Assembly: GCA_015698045.1 (NCBI GenBank)
Contig: BLAL01000274.1
Location: 62,001 to 126,000, forward strand
Length of the DNA stretch: 64,000 bases
Source of the DNA: Rhizophagus clarus
Lineage: Eukaryota; Glomeromycota; Glomeromycetes; Glomerales; Glomeraceae
Reading direction: 5' to 3'
The position numbers and the translations under genes were made by a program. The notes under the pieces were generated by a model that saw only the letters and a list, made by a program, of their open reading frames with translations, was not told the DNA's origin and did not search any database. This document shows, piece by piece, positions 10,454 through 21,989 of this stretch; position 1 is the stretch's first letter; every line of letters starts with the position of its first letter.

Positions 10454-13105
10454 CAGTCAGACCTCTTTACAGTCACACCCTATATAGTCACACTTCTATA
10501 TAAGAACACGATTTTGTGAAACGGACTTTAACTTAGTTAATTTACCTCTTTATACTCACAAAACAATTATAATCACTATCACCACATAATCTGTAACGTA
10601 CTTATTATTATCGTTAGTAATTAGCTCTCTCTATAATCACTAATTTCCAATTGGCCGCAGATTAATGAAATCTGATTGGTTGTAAAGTTAATCTTATGAT
10701 TCTTATCATTTGATTATCATTTGCTTCTTTGTTCATCCATGTCATTTCCAAATTTAATTTATCAACACCTGAACAAATACTATATCTTCAAATCGGCATA
10801 AAAATAAATTCATACAAAATCTCTTTTTTTCCATATCAACATTTTCCTTAAGATTTTTTCTTTGTTATGCCACCCAATCGACAGCGCCGTTCAGCTATTA
10901 GTGATGACTTTAAACGTCAAATATGCGAATGGTCAGAAGCCAATAAAAATAAAAAACATCATAAAGTTGCTCAGTTTTTCAACGAAAAAAACCCTAATGT
11001 GAAGATTGACCGAAGTACTGTGTCTAAAATTTTGAAAGAAAAAGACAAGTGGAAGGCCGTGGTTAGTGCTGAAGTTTCAAATAAAACATTTAGGTAAGCA
11101 GATTTTTTTTAATAACATTTTGAAACTTTATTGATGAATTTCCTAAAAATTTAGGCATAGAGAAGCAAAATTTTCTTCATTAGATCATGCTATGAGTTTA
11201 TGGGTAGAAAATGCAATAGCGAGAGGCGTTACCTTAACTGATTTGCTAATTAAAGAAAAAGCAAGAGTTTTCGCACAGGCATTTAACATACAGGAAAGTG
11301 AATTGGTATTTTCGAATGGGTGGCTTGAGAAATTTAAAAAACGCAACAATATTCAAAGATATCGTGCACACAGAGAAGCAGGAAGTGCTCCGTTGGAATC
11401 TCTTGCAGAAGAACGAATGAAATTGCGTAGACTTTTGGGCCGGTTTACTCTTGATCGAATCTATAATATCGACGAAACTGGTCTCTTTTACTGAATGCCT
11501 CCAAATCAGACACTCTCAACAAAACCTATTCTTGGCCAGAAGAAAGATAAAACTAGAATAACGGTCCTTCTTGGTGCTAATGTGACAGAAATTGATAAAC
11601 TTATGCCATGGGTAATCGGTAATGCGAAACGTCTGAAACTTTTTTCACAAATCAATTTAGAGCGACTTCCCGTTCATTACTGTGCAAATCCCAAAGCGTG
11701 AATGAATTCGACAATTTTTGAAGAAGTACTTCGACATATGGACCGCAACTTTAGAGCGCAAAATAAAAAAATCCTGCTCTTGGTTGACAATACGCCATCT
11801 CACATCGATCCTCAATAAGGTAAAGGACTGTTGTAATTTAATTTAATTATGAAGAACTTACGAATTATTATTAAAAATATTTTTTTTTTTTTAATTTACA
11901 TAAGCTAATCCCAATCCTGATTCTGATAATATTGATGATGATGGTAGTACTGGCGCTGGTTCTAGATCTCAACATTGATCACGTGGTAGGTCATGAATAG
12001 CTAATGGGATTTTTAATGACTGGTGCTTTAATTAAGGTGTTAAATCATTTTTTTCTTGAAACTTCACTAACTCCATTTAAAATGTAGGTCGCCGTGATAA
12101 TAATGCTAGTGGTAGAGAAGTTACTCAACTTAACCTAACTCATGTTAAAGTAGCTTTTCTACCTCCTAATACTACGAGTCACTTACAACCACTTGATGCA
12201 GGAGTTATCAAGAGTTTTAAAGCTCATTATAAACGAAACTATTGCCGACACATTTTAAAACTTTTTGAAGAAAAAAAGGATATTAATAAGGAGAAAGTAA
12301 ATATCAAAGAAGCTGTTGATTATCTGGCAGATGCGTGGGAGAATGTAAGCGGTGATACGATCTTTAATTGTTGGGTTAAAACTGGGATATTGCCTTCTAC
12401 AACTGATAATGATATAGCCGATGCAACACAAGTTCAGCAAGCTATTTTAAATAAAGATGTTGCAGATACTAATCAAATTATTGAAGATTTAGGTGCGGAA
12501 TCTGACGACCCTCTTGCTGATTCCTTAGCAAATGCTTTAAATGATTTTTGTGACTTGGATGAAGAAATACCAACCAAGAATATTTTAAATGAAAATGATA
12601 TCATTAAATTGATTCAAGAGGAAATGAATGAAGAAAATGATAATTCAGATGATTCTGAAAATAAGCCAGTGTTAGTTTCTTTAGATGATGCAACAAAGTC
12701 TTTACAAACTTGGGTAACTTTTTTTAAACAGCAAGAAATAGATGAATTTAAAAATGAAGATGGGCACATTTTTAAAAAGTATCTTAAAATAGTTCATAAA
12801 CTTAAAATGCAGACTAAAAAGTAAGCTCAAATAACCAGTTTTTTTAGTTAAAATTTTATTGTTATGATTATGCTGTTTTTAAATAATAATAAACAATAAC
12901 CAATAAATAATAATGAACTTTATAATTACAAATGTTAATTTTTGTTTACTGTTTATAAATACAAATGCTAAAACCTCTGTATAATCACCACATATTATTT
13001 TAATTATAGCGGTGATTGTATAGAGGTTTATAATTACAGTCACCCCTCTATACAATCACCACTTAGAAGTGTAACAGACTTGGTGACTATAAAGAGGTCT
13101 GACTG
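10454..13105 (+). mobile_element. Tigger/pogo-type DNA transposon, full length but inactivated
   Basis: Terminal inverted repeats start CAGTCAGACCTCTTTA at both ends (23 bp with one mismatch, extending through AGTCAC). TA dinucleotides flank the element at 10452-10453 and 13106-13107, the Tc1/mariner superfamily duplication. Subterminal copies of a TAATCACCAC-like motif occur inside both ends, as expected for transposase binding sites. The element is 2652 bp and carries the spliced transposase at 10867-12824, which has several in-frame stops. Confidence 0.9.
10867..12824 (+). pseudogene. Pogo/Tigger transposase (CENP-B HTH + DDE_1), with nonsense codons
   Basis: Exon 1 (10867-11093) encodes a Psq/CENP-B-like helix-turn-helix. 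After a 61-bp intron, exon 2 (from 11155) gives the second CENP-B-type DNA-binding domain, then the DDE_1 core: NIDETGLFY (first Asp), LLVDNTPSH (second Asp), and later FLPPNTTSHLQPLDAGVI from the last exon near 12090 (third acidic residue). An acidic tail ends at 12824. The frame is interrupted at 11492 (TGA, probably CGA before), 11699 (TGA where the family has Trp) and 11816 (TAA, probably CAA), and again near 11976. Two further introns lie between 11820 and 12090. Inactive as it stands. Confidence 0.85.
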
Positions 13106-13107
13106 TA

Positions 13108-14930
13108 TATACCTCTTACTATCTACTTCTTTTCTGTTGGCCACTTTATTTTATTATGTGAGTCAAGAAAGTAAGTTATTCAGAATTAAAAGGTATTTTT
13201 TTATCTAATAAATCTGTTTCCAGCCACATTAAAATTGAAAATTATATGAAATAAATCAACTATCAGCAGACTTGAGAATATAATTTAGCGCTGATACCTG
13301 TTTAATAAGCTGTCCTATTATAAAATAATTCTTTCTTAAAATTAATAGTCAGATGTTATCATACTTGTTTACAGTTTTATTTAATTATATAAAACACATA
13401 TATATTTAGACATAAAAATATGTATCATATTTAAGAAAAATAAAGTATTTTGATAGTCCTAGAAGAAAAAAGTTTAGGGTTGAAAAAATAAAAGATAAGT
13501 ATTATGAAAGAAATAAGAAATAAAATGATAAATGGTAAATATAAATAAATTTATTATCTATGTTTAATTATTTTTGGATATAATTGATTGAGTTATTTTT
13601 AAATATTGTAAAACAATAAAATCTGGTCAATATTAAAGATCGCAGTTATATAATTAAAGTGTCCTTTTTATATTTTTTATTAGGAGATCAATAAATTGTA
13701 TCTAATACGACATTATTAATAATTTGATCCAAACTTATCACTATTTTCAAATTGCTGTGATCAGGTGATTTGTCAATCAATTAAAAAAAAATACTGAAAA
13801 CAGCTGAAAATAACTAAAAATAATTGATTTATCAAAAATACTCTTATTAAATATATACAAAAAACACTTTTTATAAATATTTTTCTTAAAAAACATTAAA
13901 CTTGACGCCTTTAATATTCTTTATTATGTTTATAAGATGTTTTACAGTGTGTTTTTTTATTTATTAAAAACTAAAGATCTAAATAAAAAAAATAGTTATG
14001 GTGGCTGTCACCTATAAACCACAATAATATTATGTGACTTCAAACTTTTATAAATCATGAACCAAGTGACATAAAAAAAAACTACTTTACAGAAACCTTG
14101 AAAATATGAGCGATGTTGAATTGATACGGGTACGATATAAATTTCATGTCATAATGGTATCAATTTCTGTGATGATATTGTTATAATGTTGATTTGATAT
14201 CGTTACTTCATCACTATAATTTATTGCGAAAATATTGTGACGATATCTATTCAAAAGAATATCAAATCGGCAAAGCCTTATTGAAGTTGGCAAGGGAATT
14301 TTAAATAAGATAAAATCCTTTATTCGAACTATACGAAAAGGGTAAAGTATATAATAAATATAATATCTCCGGTTTAAATATCGGCATTTATTTAAAAAAA
14401 GGTAAAAATCGGCCGCTAAAATCAGCATTTATGACTGAAAAATCGGAATTTAACAAAAATCGGCAAAAATAGATATGGCTATACTAAAATAAGCAAAATT
14501 TGGTATATTCTATATTGAAGTCGGCAAGGCTATTTTAAATAGAGCAAAATCCGATTTTTTTCATTCGACCTGTGCTTGATATCATTACAATGTTGGTAAT
14601 TTCAAAAAAAGGATGATATATTTGCGATATTGATTTGATATCGTCACTTCATCCCACAATTTATCGCTGAGATATCGTGACAATATTTATTTAAAAAAAT
14701 ATCTGATCGGTATAGTCTTGATATCGTTACGATATTGGTAATTTCAGGGATAAAAAAAGATGTATTTACGATATTGATTTGATATCGTCACTTCATTGCC
14801 GCAACTTATTTGTGGTATCGCAACTCATCTGCAATACTGCAAATATTAAACTTTTTTTTTTTTTTTACAACTTTTATATGTATAATGTGCTGCCATATTA
14901 TTAAAATAAAATTCTGATATTTTTATACGA
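13108..14930. other. AT-rich stretch with repeats, no gene
   Basis: I see no gene. The first kilobase is featureless AT-rich DNA. From about 14150 it holds a tandem-like series of GATATCGT-containing units, listed separately. The 94-codon minus-strand frame over 14144-14428 lies inside that repeat and is not supported as a gene. Confidence 0.5.
14150..14830. repeat. Degenerate repeat built on GATATCGTnACnAT motifs
   Basis: Three imperfect copies of a unit containing TTGATATCGTcACTTCAT, an AATTTATcGC stretch, GATATCGTGACaATAT and GGTAATTTCA. The motif is partly palindromic because ATCGT pairs with ACGAT. Related sequence occurs at 35590-37500, so it is a dispersed family. Confidence 0.6.
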
Positions 14931-15098
14931 TTAAGCAAAATTACATAAAAATATACTATAGACTTTGACTACTTCCGTATGTCGCCGCCACAGAGGTTGT
15001 TGAGATTGCGGTTGCAAAGGCTTCCAAATTTTAATAAGAGAATTCTTTTTACGAATTTCTTGTTCTTGTATAGGTTTATTACGATATTGAGAAGACAT
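14931..15098 (-). pseudogene. Truncated copy of the 18.2-kb gene's first exon
   Basis: From the ATG at 15098 the frame reads MSSQYRNKPIQEQ, then IRKKNSLIKIWKPLQPQ. The gene starting at 18174 reads MSSQDLDKKQ, then IRKKGSFIKHWQPSQPQ. The Gln/Pro repeat is almost lost here and the frame ends after 55 residues. The upstream DNA is also shared: a TTGATCTTACCACATCATG block follows at 15210 and at 18253. So the duplication included promoter-side sequence. Confidence 0.6.
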
Positions 15099-16269
15099 TT
15101 TTAAAACTTGTTTGATGATGATTCTACAGGTTAAAATGTGAGTCAAAAATTTTTTTTTCTTCTCATTTTTTTTATTATTATAAATCAATTCTTTCATTCC
15201 TTATTTTTGCATTGATCTTACCACATCATGATCGAGTATGATTAATATGGTGGTCAATTTCGAAAGAAAAAATATATTTTTTTTGATATACTTTGATGTA
15301 TTTTCCATATGATTTTAGATATTGAGAATTTGGTAAGAGAAGAGTTTTTTTAATTACTACTTTAACGAAATGTACTAACACTTGTTCTTTTTTTTAGACA
15401 GGTTCAAAGCATGGGATTTCAACTGGAGCTCAGGGGTGTAGATTTCGGTAGGTATTTTATAACATTTTTTTTTTAAATCTTTTTTTTTTAATGTACTATT
15501 ACTAACAATTCGTTTCTTTGGAATTTTTCTATTTTGTAAATTATACTAGTAGTTTATGTATTATTATTTAGCCGTATAATAAAATAATTTATTGGCATTT
15601 TAAAATATATTAATCATGTTCTGTCAATCTTTACAAAATTGTAAAAATTATCATAAAATGGTTTTAAATACATTGTCAGGATGACATATTTTATGATGTT
15701 CTGGTAAGCATCAGAAATGGGTTCTAATGTGGTTTTCAAAATGATTTTTTATTATGTAAAATGTCTTTACAACCATATTAAAATTCGAATTTTAAGTACA
15801 TTTATGATATCATAAAAGTATCATACGATATCTTGAAAAAATTGCCTTGTCCAGTAAAAGTAGTCTCATTTTATTTACGAATGTATATTTTAATATACAG
15901 TATTTGAAATGTATTAGAGACATTATTCTATTCAATACATTTACTAAATTTTATCGACATGGTTAATAAATTTTTAAAATCGGAACGACTTTAATAATAA
16001 TTCATGATGATTTATCGGTAAATTGATCCACGATCGGTAGACGATTATTTGCATGATATGTTTACTATTCGGACACAATTCAATACATTTCAGCAAAGAA
16101 TAAATTATATATATATTAAGCAAAATTATTGATATGAACTTTATTTATGATTAAAAGTGTTAATAATAAAAGTATTAATAATGTAAATGTTAAGTATAAT
16201 TACTAAATTATAGCTCTTCTATGCTAAATATTTACTATAAACTATTGATCGAATAAAAAAATCAAAGCG
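15099..16269. other. Non-coding stretch with one exon-like island
   Basis: Mostly AT-rich without a frame. A plus-strand island near 15400-15450 is framed by a pyrimidine tract plus TTTAG and by GTAGGT. It reads TGSKHGISTGAQGCRF in one phase, so it may be a stranded exon of unknown origin. Nothing else is supported. Confidence 0.4.
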
Positions 16270-16440
16270 CTATAACATTATAAGACCATCAAGTTTCCAC
16301 GAATATTTATTTTCTATCAATTTTGTTCTTAGAGTATTAAAAATCTTCCAGAACCTTAAAGTATTATCGTCACCACCAGCTCCAGCTACAATGTCCTCTC
16401 CATTTGGAGAAATATAAAAATAAAGGACGTGATAAAAATG
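16270..16440 (-). pseudogene. Cdc20/Cdh1 (fizzy-related) WD40 fragment
   Basis: The minus strand from 16440 reads YHVLYFYISPNGEDIVAG, then AGGDDNTLRFWKIFNTLR, and stops at 16270. This is the last WD40 blade of APC/C activators of the Cdc20/Cdh1 family, whose hallmark is an SPDG...TGAGDETLRFWN run followed by the C-terminal tail. No other blade, C-box or KEN-related segment is found nearby, so it is an isolated 3' fragment. A doubled GGDD where the family has GD suggests drift. It was probably captured or copied with the neighbouring repeat-rich DNA. Confidence 0.65.
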
Positions 16441-16523
16441 TAAAATGATACATAATAAAAATATATTATATAAAATTTATAATAACGCTTCTCACTAGCC
16501 TCCTTAATTTGCAATCTTCTTAG

Positions 16524-18174
16524 TTACTTTTTTTTATGCTTTCTTTGCTCTCTTTCATCATTATCATTCTTTTCGTCATCATCTTCAGGAAATGACCTTG
16601 CAGCACTTATGTAATAATGAGACAGCTCCATTGATCTTGTAACATCTATTTTATCAGTACAAGCAAAGTCCAAATTTATTGTGTATAAATCTGTATTTGC
16701 CATAAAAAAGTTGTGACAAGCTGTCTTGTTATCATCCACCTCCTCACTTAAACATCTAATCCCGTAAATAATAATATTTTGGAGCGCTCTTTCCATTTCT
16801 TCTGATAGTTCATTTGAAACACATGTCAACCACTGACGAAATATAGTTAAAACTGAAACTTTAGATTTTAACTGGGAAATATTATCGTTAGTGCAACTAT
16901 TCTGATATGCGAAACCTATATTCGACCATAATTCGCTCCTCCATCCATCAAAAACTTTTCAAAAATGTTTGCCCATAAAACTAATTTTTTGTTTGTTTTC
17001 TTTCTTCTTAGAAAAATGCGGAAATAATTTACTAATTATATCTTCTATCATTAAATTTCTAGAAGAATGATCAAGGTGTCGAGTACGAAGGAATAGTGCT
17101 CTTAATTCAACGTAAATGATATCTAAGATCCATTTTGGGAGAGAACTATAATTATTTTCTAATATTTCACTCATCTGTTTTTGACTATATTCGCGACTGG
17201 TTTTAGGTTCCGTATATTTATCTGGAACATTCGCGTTGGGTCTTGGGAAAGGACTTCTGGGGTAGTGACGTTCTTTAGTAAAATATTGAGACGGCAACTC
17301 CAAATTGTTATTTATGAGTTGTCGTTCAAAATTATCCTTATAATAAAAATAAATGGGCTCAGAACATATGAATTATAAATATTACAGATTTACTATATAT
17401 ATTTACATTGGAGTGCAGCTCTTCAAAGGCAGAGAACGCAGCAGGGAATGTGGTGACGTCGCCGGAGAGGATTCTAGTGATGTTATTGTTGATATGGGAC
17501 TTTGACTTTTCCTGTATTTCTTGGTCATAAAATTGATATAATCGGGTAAAATTAGGCCGAATTCATCCGCTATTTTCTTCTTAGTTTTATAGGGATCCGG
17601 AGATATATTTATTATTTCCTCAATTCTCAAGAACTCCTCTTTTAGCATTTTGTCTACAATTATTAAATATCAAGGTAAGTGAACTATTCATATCACAAAA
17701 AGAAAGAATAATGAATTTCAATTATAGGTCACCTATTTTTTCTTCATCATCAATTTGTTGAGGAGGTTGAGGTGGTAATTGAGGTAAGTATTGTTGAGGT
17801 TGTTGAGAAGGTGATTGCGACCATTGGTATTCATGATGTGGCCATTGACGTTGCTGATTTTGTTGAGGTTGTTGAGGTTGTTGAGGCCATTGAGGTAGAG
17901 GTGGTTGCGGCCATTGAGGTTGAGATTGTTGAGGTTGTTGAGGCCATTGAGATTGAGGTAGTTGCGGCCATTGAAATTGAGATTGTTGAGGTTGTTGAGG
18001 CCATTGAGATTGAGGTGGTTGCGACCATTGAAATTGATGAGGTTGAGATTGTTGAGGTTGTTGCGGCCATTGAGACTGAGGTTGTTGATATTGCGGTTGC
18101 GATGGCTGCCAATGTTTAATAAAAGAACCTTTTTTACGAATTCCTTGTTTTTTATCAAGATCTTGAGAAGACAT
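16524..18174 (-). pseudogene. Three-exon gene with Q/P-rich N-terminus, one frameshift and one TGA
   Basis: Exons 18174-17733, 17653-17407 and 17336-16524 join at clean GT-AG sites. Exon 1 encodes MSSQDLDKK and a 100-residue run of QWPQQPQQSQ-type repeats. Exon 2 begins KMLKEEFLRIEEII and switches frame near 17560, after which it reads RPNFTRLYQFYDQEIQEK. The exon total is 1502 nt, one short of a multiple of three, which fits a single-base deletion. Exon 3 contains ELRALFLRTRHLDHSSRN, then a TGA at 16959-16961 inside otherwise continuous coding sequence (KHF, stop, KVFDGWRSELW), then an acidic, Lys-rich tail. Unknown function. It is related to the gene at 22266-23836 through the LFLRTR segment. 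Confidence 0.55.
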
Positions 18175-18239
18175 TTTAATGATATCTCAATATAAAAAAA
18201 AAAGAAATAATTGAATAAAAAAAAAAAAAAATTTTTTTT

Positions 18240-18720
18240 ATCTCCTTTTTTTTTGCGTTGATCTTACCACATCATGATCGAAAAAAATTAATCTTTTTCT
18301 TGCATCGTAATTATATCTATGATTAATATGGTTAATTACGAAAAGAAAAAAAATTCTTTTTGCCATTGATCTTATTACATCATATGATACAGATTTTTTT
18401 AAGGAAAAAAAATATGATTAATATAATGATGGATATTGTGATTAAATCATGGCCAAGTAAAATTAATATTTTTCTCACATTGTTACGATTAATTTCAAAA
18501 ATAAGTTTCTTTTTTACCATTGATCTCAATAGATTTTCTAAGGAAAAAAATTTGATTAATATAATGACGGACATTGTGATTATCAAGTAAAAATTAATCT
18601 TTTTTTCAATTTTTTTCTTTTTTTTAAAAATTCTATATCGTGGTTATACCTATTACCAAAAAAAACTTTTTCTGCAAAAAAAGTTGTTTGCATTGATATC
18701 ATAACACTACAAGTTATCTT
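18240..18720. repeat. Diverged tandem block upstream of the Q/P-rich gene
   Basis: Four or five copies of a unit containing CATTGATCTTA-C-CATCAT followed by AAAAAAATTAAT and ATGATTAATAT. Units start near 18250, 18365, 18515 and 18690. One more copy lies at 15210 upstream of the truncated paralogue. The position 5' of the gene suggests promoter-proximal duplication, but no function can be claimed. Confidence 0.5.
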
Positions 18721-19099
18721 TTCCTTGAACCTTCTCAAACATCTTAAGTCGTATAATTAATAATTAACCTCTCCTATAAACAGAGAGCAACTTACTTTAA
18801 TATAAACACGAATACAAAATACGTTAGTAATGAGAACGAAAAATAAATTCTTTGGGAAAAAGAGATTATTTAAAGCACTGAACTGAAAGGAATGATTCCT
18901 AGGATAGCGAGTGATTTGAACTAAGCCAAAGTTAGAAACAAAATAGTTTCGGTATCTTCAGGCGGTATGGATGAAGACAATTCATGTATTAGCCCTTGTT
19001 CTACAATTGATTTTTATCAAACTTGCTCTACATTGATTATTTCAGTTCTGTCTCAACTGATCTCTGGGGAAGAAGCAAAGTAGAAATCAAAGAATGGGA

Positions 19100-19285
19100 A
19101 TCATGTATGGAAAAGGAACATCTTAAAAAGAAAGAGGCAACGGTTCTGCGAGTTAGAAATATCTGAGTAGATGATTCATGCTGAAGCTTCTCTTCTCTCA
19201 TTTCATCACTGATGCTTTTTCTTATGCACCTTATCCAAGAAAGCATCCATTTCCCTTTCCTTCGATGACTTGGTATTCTTGAACT
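19100..19285 (-). pseudogene. Fragment of the coiled-coil/zinc-ribbon family
   Basis: The minus strand reads KEREMDAFLDKVHKKK, then after a frameshift ISDEMREEKLQHESS. The intact gene at 57883-59457 reads KETDAFLNEVHKKKVSDEI followed by RQRNREKKLLHES. The match, the frameshift and the lack of either flanking domain mark a short decayed copy. The rest of 18720-20290 shows no other gene. Confidence 0.6.
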
Positions 19286-19985
19286 GGTCTTATGCGCATA
19301 TACTGTATAAAACTTCTGGTCAAATGATCATAGCATTGCTTTAAATTTCTAATTAACTAATTACACATGTGCATATTGCATATTTTACCAAATTCTGTAA
19401 ACCAATAAAAATCACAGTTTTGCACTGAGATTATCATTTAATCTCATTTGGATAAATTATTTGTACTTGGCGTGAAGAACAGGTTATACTGTACTGGTAC
19501 TTACAAAAAAGAAATCTTTTTTTCTGTTTTTTTTCTAATTATTATGCTTTTTTATTTCTATCTAAGGCTGTGTTTTATTGTGCCATTGATTTACTTATTA
19601 TATGGCTATATTTATTTCATCATCAATCATCGCTTTGTGTAAAGCTATAGTTTGTGGTTATGCAAATTTCTCACTGGCGCTTTCCCAGGTGTTTAATAGA
19701 ATAATTGGTCGGCAAGTCATGTATAATGTATATTGATATAAAAGAATTTATTTTTTAGTTGTCTTTTCAGCGCAGATTACTAATGTATATTAATTTAATT
19801 GATGGTGTGTGACTAAACAAATATTGACGACAACTTTTCAAATAAAAAGGTATCCGTAATTAGACAACTAAACAGGAACATCTCAGTGCTAGGATAAGCC
19901 TTGTTTAGAATAAGCCCAGCAATTCCGTACTAAGATTTTCGAATGATGTTTTCCATTTAGGATAGGCCCAACACTTCGCTAGTTG

Positions 19986-19995
19986 TATATAAATA
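19986..19995 (+). promoter_or_regulatory. TATA box candidate for the zinc-knuckle gene
   Basis: TATATAAATA stands 299 bp before the ATG at 20294, in a region of otherwise less regular AT sequence. The presumed 5' UTR that follows holds two copies of TTTTCTCCTCCTACCCGAAA (near 20155 and 20203). The distance to the ATG implies a long leader. Confidence 0.35.
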
Positions 19996-20293
19996 CCCCT
20001 AATTTTTCAAGAAAAATAAAGTTTTATAACGATTTCCCTTAATAACTTATTTTCACGTTCCTATTTTTTTTTTAAAAAAAAAAGAAATAAAAATTTTAGA
20101 AAAAATCTTATTCCCACGTCCTTTTTTTTTAAATAAATATGATTAAAAAAAAAATTTTCTCCTCCTACCCGAAAGAACTTCGTTTTATCAAAAAAAAAAA
20201 GAATTTTCTCCTCCTACCCGAAAGAACCTTTAAGTTTTATCAAAAAAAAAGTTCATACTCTTCCTTTTTAAAATAACGTGTCTTAATTTTAAT

Positions 20294-21143
20294 ATGCCTG
20301 ATAATATTGATAACACTACTATTATTGACAATAATAATGAAGTTAGCGATGATTTTTATATAATTGATAACCCAAATGCGATTAAAGATATATTAAGTAT
20401 ATCTGTTAATCATTCTATAACAATAAAGAATAATTCTAGTACAATTCAAATGTTAATTACAATACTCCAAGGTAAGTTAACACTATGTTTTTTTGGGTGC
20501 ATTGATGCTGTATATGGCTCTATCAGGTTACTGATACTGTATGTTTTGATACTGACTAACAATATAAGAACGACTTACCACTGCTTCATCTACTATCTCT
20601 CCTCCTATTGTCTCTACTTCTCCTCTTAATGTCTCTGCTATTGCCTCTCCTTCTCCTCCGGTCTCAACATACGGATCCTTGTCAGATTTAATTTCATCTT
20701 TAAGCTCTTCGCTACCCTTAGACTCTTCAGTAACCTCATCATCAATAACTCCCTTAACGACTTTAATTTCATCGATCTCACCAATTTCCTCGATCTCCCC
20801 AATTTCCTCGAACCTGCCAATTTCTTCAAACCCGACTCCCAGTTCAAATTTAAATTTTATATGCACGTCAGAAGGGGTCGCTTTATCTAGCAGGACAAAT
20901 TGGATTGCGCCTATCGGCTCATATAAAGATCCGTGTTACTTATGTGAATATTACGGGCATGGTTTTAATACCTGCTCGAATATTCAGCAAAATTACCGGG
21001 GAAGATACTGCAGGTGTTGGGTCAGTCCGCACGAGTCAAAAGATTGCCATTTACGAAGAGGTGAAAAGGTACCTATTCCATTTAAAAAGAATTTTTTAAA
21101 GCCGGCCGATTTAATCAAATTTTTTGGAAGAATTGAGAAATAG
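20294..21143 (+). CDS. Spliced zinc-knuckle (CCHC) protein with Ser-rich linker
   Basis: Two exons (20294-20471 and 20569-21143) with a GTAAGT donor, a CTGACTAAC branch-point-like site and an AAG acceptor give 250 residues in frame. An acidic Asn-rich N-terminus (1-60) is followed by a long Ser/Pro/Ile linker with repeated ISPISS units, then two zinc knuckles: C-YL-C-EYYG-H-GFNT-C (C-x2-C-x4-H-x4-C), and a shorter CRCWVSPHESKDC that is one residue short between its first cysteines. The tail is basic. CCHC knuckles bind single-stranded nucleic acid, as in Gag and RNA-binding proteins. No protease or polymerase frame is adjacent, so a Gag origin is possible but unproven. Confidence 0.7.
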
Positions 21144-21162
21144 GTTTTTTTTTAATTCATTT

Positions 21163-21310
21163 CTGGTCGCCTTGGTGGCGAATTTTTTATTCTATGTAGT
21201 TTGTTTGGTCCGCCTGGTGGCGGGTTTTTTTCCTGGTTCGTCTGGTGACGAGTTTTTTTTCTGGTTCGCCTTGTAGCGTAAAGGTTTCTGGTTCACCTGG
21301 TGGCGTGTTC
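21163..21310 (+). repeat. Five-unit array of short GC hairpins followed by T runs
   Basis: Starting 20 nt after the stop codon, five units of CTGGTTCGCCTGGTGGCG type alternate with T-rich spacers. Hairpin cores: 21168-21180, 21211-21222, 21239-21250, 21267-21278 and 21294-21305. Each has a 3-4 bp stem around TGGT or TTGGT. The third unit has CGTC/GACG instead of CGCC/GGCG, a paired change. Confidence 0.65.
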
Positions 21311-21642
21311 TTTTTTTGTTTTGATATTTTTTTATAATAATAATAAATAATAATGCATTTTATCAATCACACTGGCACTAAATAAAATTTATTAAGACAT
21401 TTTTTGAATATTATCTTGAATGCCAAATTGATATGATGATAATGTTAAATTCATATTGCAGAAAATATAAAAAAAAATTGTTCAATATGGAAGTCAGTAA
21501 TTTGATGGCTGTTTAAAAATCTAAGGTTTCTGTTAAGATTATTTGTTTCTTTACTATAAAAATGCTGATCAATAACTTTTAGTTCAGTAAAATTATTAAT
21601 TTGTATAATAAATTCCTTTTATTCAGCAATAAATTTTGAAGT
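21311..21642. other. Non-coding stretch
   Basis: AT-rich sequence between the hairpin array and the transposase remnant. I see no gene or notable repeat. Confidence 0.5.
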
Positions 21643-21989
21643 TCAAATAATTTTGACATTTAATTTTAATTTATAAATATCCAGATATTCAAAGCACGCC
21701 TTAGCAAAATTTTTGCCAATTGTCATACAACTGAAATTTAACGCGTCTACTGGATTTTTTACAGATTCTATCCAATCACGATGTTGTCGTAAAAAATTTT
21801 TAATATAAAAAAATGCTTGCTCGATCTGTAAGCAATAAATTTTTAAATAATGGAAGATTAAATTCTTACGGGATTATAATCGGGAGAATAAGATGGCAAA
21901 AACTCAAGTCGTATTCCTTTCTCCTCACAAATATTCCGCAAACGCTGACTTTTATGTATAGATACATTATCTAAGATTAAAACACTATA
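21643..21989 (-). pseudogene. DDE_3 transposase C-terminal fragment with an intron
   Basis: The minus strand reads YSVLILDNVSIHKSQRLRN and then LEFLPSYSPDYNP, ending at 21870. A 44-bp GTAAGA...TTACAG intron (21869-21826) follows. The next exon reads IEQAFFYIKNFLRQHRDW and continues in frame to a stop at 21643. LDN, SPDYNP and the following E are the second aspartate and the terminal acidic residue of the Tc1/IS630-type DDE_3 core. The intron falls exactly between NP and IE. No N-terminal half with the first aspartate is visible upstream, so the copy is truncated. The region 21990-22265 holds nothing I recognise. Confidence 0.75.

Noticed and set aside
17772-18119. Long plus-strand and alternative-frame ORFs over the Q/P repeat
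   Set aside because: They are shadows of the minus-strand Gln/Pro-rich repeat exon. A tandem in-frame repeat opens several frames at once.
20528-20866. Minus-strand Glu/Ile-rich ORF
   Set aside because: Antisense of the Ser/Ile/Pro linker of the spliced zinc-knuckle gene, which has better splice sites and a real domain.
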